Below, in pieces: positions 60,566-64,000 of a stretch of DNA of 64,000 nucleotides (within the stretch, counting starts at the first letter, position 1; each line of letters starts with the position of its first letter). The notes below the pieces were generated by a model. The model ran no database searches. It was given only the letters and a program-made list of their open reading frames with translations, and had not been told where the DNA came from. The stretch covers positions 42,028 through 106,027 of the forward strand of contig DAITAC010000003.1 in the NCBI GenBank assembly GCA_036824465.1. The letters are read 5' to 3'. The stretch is from JAKOQB01 sp036824465 (lineage in GTDB: Bacteria > Pseudomonadota > Gammaproteobacteria > Burkholderiales > Burkholderiaceae_F). The position numbers and the translations under genes are program-made.

Positions 60566-61585
60566 ATGTTTGAAGCGACGATTGCCGGCAGCCTGCCGAA
60601 ACCCGGCTGGCTCGCCGAGACCAACAAGCTGTGGCCGCAGTGGAAGGCCCAGGGTGAGGAACTCGCTGCGGCCAAGCGCGATGCGACGCTGCTGTGGATC
60701 AAGCAGCAGGAGGACGCGGGGCTCGACATCGTCACCGACGGTGAGCAGTCGCGCCAGCATTTCGTGCATGGCTTTCTCGAGGCAGTCGACGGCATCGACT
60801 TTGAGCACAAGGTCGAGATGGGCATCCGCAACGACCGCTACAAGGCGATGGTGCCGCAGGTGGTGGGCCCGTTGAAGTTGAAGGGTCGCGTGCATCAGGT
60901 CGAAGCGCAGCTCGCGCGCGCGCATACGAAGAAGAAACTGAAGATCACGCTGCCCGGACCGATGACGATCGTCGACACCGTCGCCGACCGTCATTACGGC
61001 GATCGCGTGAAGATGGCAATGGCGTTCGCCGACCTGCTGAGCGAGGAGGCGCGCGCGCTGGAGAAAGACGGCGTCGACGTGATCCAGTTCGACGAGCCGG
61101 CCTTCAATGTCTACATGAAGGACGCCGCCGACTGGGGCGTCCAGGCGCTGGAGCGCGCGGCGGCGGGGCTGACGTGCACGACGGCGGTCCATATCTGCTA
61201 CGGCTACGGCATCCAGGCCAACATCGACTGGAAGAAGACACTCGGCGACGAGTGGCGCCAGTACGAGCGGATCTTTCCGGCGCTGGCGAAGAGCTCGATC
61301 AAGCAGGTGTCGCTCGAGTGCATCCATTCGCACGTGCCGCCGGACCTGATGCGGCTGCTCGAAGGCAAGGACGTGCTGGTCGGCGTGATCGACGTGGCCA
61401 GCGACAAAGTCGAGACACCCGAGGAGGTGGCCGACACGATCGGCCGCGCACTGCAGTTTGTTCCGAAGCGGCACCTCTTCGCGTGCACGAACTGCGGCAT
61501 GGCGCCAATGGCGCGCGACATCGCGGTGAAGAAACTCGAGGCGCTGGCCAGGGGCGCCGCACTTGCCCGTCAGCGCTACGCGTAG
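60566..61585 (+). CDS. Core-MetE-like methionine synthase / methyltransferase
   Basis: A 339-residue TIM barrel matching only the C-terminal half of cobalamin-independent methionine synthase. The zinc site is His209 and Cys211 (VHICYGYG), a Glu in the SLECIHSHVP segment and Cys310 (TNCGMAPM). FDEPAFNVYM is the barrel signature. Standard MetE has 750 residues with a folate-binding N-half that is missing here, so the methyl donor may be a corrinoid protein or another small molecule. Confidence 0.85.
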   Translation: MFEATIAGSLPKPGWLAETNKLWPQWKAQGEELAAAKRDATLLWIKQQEDAGLDIVTDGEQSRQHFVHGFLEAVDGIDFEHKVEMGIRNDRYKAMVPQVVGPLKLKGRVHQVEAQLARAHTKKKLKITLPGPMTIVDTVADRHYGDRVKMAMAFADLLSEEARALEKDGVDVIQFDEPAFNVYMKDAADWGVQALERAAAGLTCTTAVHICYGYGIQANIDWKKTLGDEWRQYERIFPALAKSSIKQVSLECIHSHVPPDLMRLLEGKDVLVGVIDVASDKVETPEEVADTIGRALQFVPKRHLFACTNCGMAPMARDIAVKKLEALARGAALARQRYA

Positions 61586-61694
61586 ATAGCCGCTGCGGGT
61601 AGTCCCTTGCGGGGCAGGTTCATGCAAAGCTCGCGCACCGGCAACGTGCCGACATCGCGACCTGCCAACCACGACCACCCAACAAGGAACCGCC

Positions 61695-62213
61695 ATGCGC
61701 CGCCCCGCCACCACGTTCGCCCTGCACTTAGCACTGTTCGCCGCGCCCGCGCTGGCGCAGCAGCCCGTTTTGATGTCTCCCGAATGGGCCAAGGCGGCAT
61801 GCGACGCCTGGAACCAGGAATCGATTCTGACCGACCAGCTGGTCGAAACCGGCTGGGTGAAGAACGACAAGGGGCGAGGCTTCAAGGTGATGCATGTGTA
61901 CCGCTCGGACTGCGGCGAGCGCGCAACGGCCGAGATGCGGATCGCCCTGAAGGTCGACAAGGCGCAGTGCGTCTATGGCGGCGCGGTGCAGTCCACCGCG
62001 CTCGACGACGGCGCGGACTACGTGATGAGCGCCACTACCGCGCGCTGGCAGGAGATGGGCCGCGGCGAGTACGGACCGATGCGCGCGATGATGTTCGGCC
62101 GCCTCGGGTTCGTCGGCCCCAAGATGGAGGCAATGGGCAACATGGGCCCGTTCGCGAGCTTTCTCCTGCTGGTCGGCAAGGTGAACTCGAACACCGCGAC
62201 CTGCCCGAGCTAA
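61695..62213 (+). CDS. Exported SCP2-like protein
   Basis: A 172-residue protein with a signal peptide (ALHLALFAAPALAQQ). The mature part (EWAKAACDAWNQESILTDQL ... GGAVQSTALDDGADYVMSAT ... MFGRLGFVGPKMEAMGNMGP) resembles sterol-carrier-protein-2-like lipid-binding domains, but the match is by pattern only. No partner is evident. Confidence in the gene is high, in the family moderate. Confidence 0.7.
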   Translation: MRRPATTFALHLALFAAPALAQQPVLMSPEWAKAACDAWNQESILTDQLVETGWVKNDKGRGFKVMHVYRSDCGERATAEMRIALKVDKAQCVYGGAVQSTALDDGADYVMSATTARWQEMGRGEYGPMRAMMFGRLGFVGPKMEAMGNMGPFASFLLLVGKVNSNTATCPS

Positions 62214-62253
62214 CAGTCGCGCGGCACCGTCTCGATTGCGCGCGGGCGGCCTG

Positions 62254-63186
62254 ATGACACTGCGCATTGGCATCGATCTGGGCGGCACCAAGATCGAGTG
62301 CGTCGCCCTCGACGAAAACGGACACGAGATCCTGCGCACGCGCGTGGACACGCCGCAGGGCGACTACGCGCGCACGATCGAATCCATTGCGCAGCTCGTG
62401 GCTGATGCGGAGCACGCGGCGGGTCGCAGCGGCACCGTTGGCGTGGCCACACCCGGCGCGCTGTCGTGCGTGACCGGACGGCTGAAGAATTCGAATTCCG
62501 TTTGTCTGAACGATCGCCCGCTGCTGCAGGACCTCGAACGCGCGCTGGCCCGGCCGCTTCGCATCGCCAACGACGCCAACTGCTTTGCGCTGTCCGAAGC
62601 GATCGACGGTGCGGCGGCGGGGGCGCACACCGTGTTCGGTGTGATCCTCGGCACGGGAGTTGGTGGCGGCATCGTGATCGATCGCCAGGTCCTTGACGGG
62701 CCGAACGGCATTGCGGGCGAATGGGGACACAACCCGCTGCCGCGCGTCGACGCGGATGATCTGCCGCAGCCGGCGTGCTACTGCGGTCGCGCCGGCTGCA
62801 TCGAAACCTATCTGTCGGGGCCGGGCCTGGCGGCCGATCATCGGCGGCGCACCGGCGAGTCGTTGTCCGCCGCCCAGATCGCGCAGCGTGCGGCCGCCGG
62901 TGATCCCGCGTGTCATGCGACGCTCGATCGCTACTGCAATCGACTGGCGCGCGCACTCGCCGGGGTGATCAATATCCTTGACCCCGACGTGATCGTGCTG
63001 GGCGGCGGGGTGTCGAACATCGATGCGCTGTACGAGGACGTGCCGCGCCGCTGGGGCGCGCATGTGTTCTCGGACGAAGTTCGCACGAGACTGGTGCGAC
63101 ATCGCCACGGCGATTCCTCCGGCGTGCGCGGCGCGGCATGGCTGTGGGGCCCCGCAGAGGAAGACTCATGTCACGTCGCACCCTGA
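62254..63186 (+). CDS. ROK-family sugar kinase
   Basis: A 310-residue kinase. The ATP loop is IGIDLGGTKIE (residues 5-15); the sugar region is SNSVCLNDRPLL, NDANCFALSEA and GTGVGGGIVID; the zinc site that closes the fold is the His of EWGHNPLP with CYCGRAGCIE. It is of the fructokinase/N-acetylglucosamine kinase group. The 3' end overlaps the next gene by 19 bp, so translation is coupled. Confidence 0.92.
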   Translation: MTLRIGIDLGGTKIECVALDENGHEILRTRVDTPQGDYARTIESIAQLVADAEHAAGRSGTVGVATPGALSCVTGRLKNSNSVCLNDRPLLQDLERALARPLRIANDANCFALSEAIDGAAAGAHTVFGVILGTGVGGGIVIDRQVLDGPNGIAGEWGHNPLPRVDADDLPQPACYCGRAGCIETYLSGPGLAADHRRRTGESLSAAQIAQRAAAGDPACHATLDRYCNRLARALAGVINILDPDVIVLGGGVSNIDALYEDVPRRWGAHVFSDEVRTRLVRHRHGDSSGVRGAAWLWGPAEEDSCHVAP

Positions 63187-63827
63187 CCCTCGACGACAGG
63201 CTGACCGACTACCTCCACGCCAATTCACTGCGCGAGCATCCGCAGCAGAGCGCGCTGCGCGAGGCAACGCGCGAACACAAGCAGGCCGGGATGCAGATCT
63301 CGCCCGAGCAGGGGCAGCTGATGGCATTGCTGGTCAAGCTGATCGGCGCGCGTCGCGCGATCGAGATCGGTGTCTTCACCGGCTACAGCGCGCTCGCGGT
63401 GGCGCTGGCGCTGCCCGCCGATGGCTACCTGCTCGCGTGCGACATCAGCGATGAGTACACGCGTGTCGGGCGTCCGTACTGGGAACGCGCCGGGGTCGCG
63501 CACAAGATCGACCTGGTGCTGGCGCCGGCGGTGCAGACGCTCGATGCGCGCCTGGCCGCGGGAGAGGCGGGCCGCTACGACTTCGCCTTCATCGATGCCG
63601 ACAAGAGCGGCTATGACGCCTATTACGAATGCTGCCTGAAGCTCGTGCGCGCCGGCGGCCTGATCGCGATCGACAACGTGCTGTGGAGCGGCGCGGTGGC
63701 GCGCCCGGCACAAACCGACGACACGCGCGCGCTGCAGGCGCTGAACGCGAAGCTGCACAACGATGAGCGCATCGATCTGGCGCTGCTGCCGATCGGCGAC
63801 GGATTGACGCTGGCGCGCAAGCGCTGA
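63168..63827 (+). CDS. O-methyltransferase, CCoAOMT/COMT-like
   Basis: A 219-residue SAM- and metal-dependent O-methyltransferase. SPEQGQLMALLVKLIGARRAIEIGVFTGYSALAVALALP carries motif I; FAFIDADKSGYDAYYE gives the metal-binding Asp, and GGLIAIDNVLWSGAV follows. The family methylates catechols or caffeoyl-CoA-like diols. AGAGGA precedes ATG 63168, which lies inside the ROK gene. Confidence 0.93.
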   Translation: MSRRTLTLDDRLTDYLHANSLREHPQQSALREATREHKQAGMQISPEQGQLMALLVKLIGARRAIEIGVFTGYSALAVALALPADGYLLACDISDEYTRVGRPYWERAGVAHKIDLVLAPAVQTLDARLAAGEAGRYDFAFIDADKSGYDAYYECCLKLVRAGGLIAIDNVLWSGAVARPAQTDDTRALQALNAKLHNDERIDLALLPIGDGLTLARKR

Positions 63828-63898
63828 CCGCGCCGGCGTTCTGCCGACGCAAGAGAAGCTTCGGAACCAGTCCGCGTCGTGTCGTCCAGCCCGCAGGG

Positions 63899-64000
63899 TC
63901 AGCGGCCCCGCGGGTGCGCCACATGTGCCAGCGCGGTGCGCAGACGATCAAGTGCGCGCGCGCGCGCAATGAAGTCGCGCTCCGTCTTCGCCCAGCGGGA
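63899..64000 (-). CDS. C-terminal tail of a minus-strand gene running off the right edge
   Basis: A frame open from base 64000 encodes 33 residues (SRWAKTERDFIARARALDRL, then RTALAHVAHPRGR) and stops at 63899. Codons end mostly in G or C and the peptide is a plausible amphipathic helix, as at the end of a real gene. Nothing more can be said about its function. Confidence 0.45.
   Translation of the reverse strand, partial: SRWAKTERDFIARARALDRLRTALAHVAHPRGR

Noticed and set aside
1..64000. CRISPR arrays, rRNA operons, intact prophage or replication origin
   Set aside because: No spaced direct-repeat arrays, no rRNA-like sequence, no phage structural genes and no DnaA-box cluster were seen.

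Overview
The window reads as chromosomal DNA of a high-G+C betaproteobacterium, most likely Burkholderiales. This rests on codon use dominated by G/C third positions, a Bug/TTT-type solute receptor (32758-33726), a partner-switching cassette, and many small metabolic operons with GTGA/ATGA stop-start overlaps. No rRNA, tRNA, CRISPR array, phage block or intact insertion sequence was seen. The species assignment is inference; no search could be run.

Layout. 1-10 kb: end of a YyaL-like protein, an exported beta-propeller lipoprotein, an SDR, a cytochrome c, a divergent L,D-transpeptidase / MepK-like pair, an unknown gene coupled to a DinB polymerase, a decayed antitoxin and a DedA-rhodanese fusion. 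10-20 kb: a large pullulanase lipoprotein with a clear terminator, an NnrU-like membrane protein, a small HD alarmone hydrolase-like protein, an AcpA/phospholipase C-type phosphoesterase, a PNPOx-ferredoxin reductase fusion, and an AhpD-like gene divergent from its LysR regulator with two operator-like sites 42 bp apart.

20-26 kb holds the most interesting block. A STAS anti-anti-sigma protein, a metallo-beta-lactamase-fold hydrolase and a CHASE2-SpoIIE phosphatase overlap head to tail. A convergent pair follows (OmpA-type lipoprotein and FecR-domain protein), and then a divergent HATPase anti-sigma kinase. Together these are the parts of an envelope-sensing partner-switching circuit with no sigma factor or other output gene in sight. 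25.6-27 kb is a scar zone with an IS91-type transposase remnant, a hemerythrin gene and a 140-bp element bounded by imperfect inverted repeats.

27-39 kb: a translationally coupled malic enzyme / SRPBCC / MaoC operon, two aldo-keto reductases, a thioredoxin-like protein, an unusual SDR followed by a Bug receptor, a nitronate monooxygenase, a methyltransferase, a truncated AraC gene and a di-heme cytochrome c peroxidase with a palindrome-rich upstream region. 39-47.5 kb: cysteine synthase; a same-strand series of SHMT-like enzyme, GTP cyclohydrolase I, BLUF photoreceptor and cupin; a lipoprotein; an exported isoaspartyl methyltransferase; a Rieske oxygenase; and an AraC regulator.

47.7-64 kb: a serine/threonine dehydratase-like gene, an AhpD-like gene and D-amino-acid dehydrogenase in series; a ferritin-like / ferredoxin / double-CDGSH fusion; a polyamine operon (class III transaminase, ABC ATPase, binding protein, two permeases); a lone solute-binding lipoprotein; a core-MetE-like protein; an exported SCP2-like protein; a ROK kinase overlapping an O-methyltransferase; and the tail of a minus-strand gene at the right edge.
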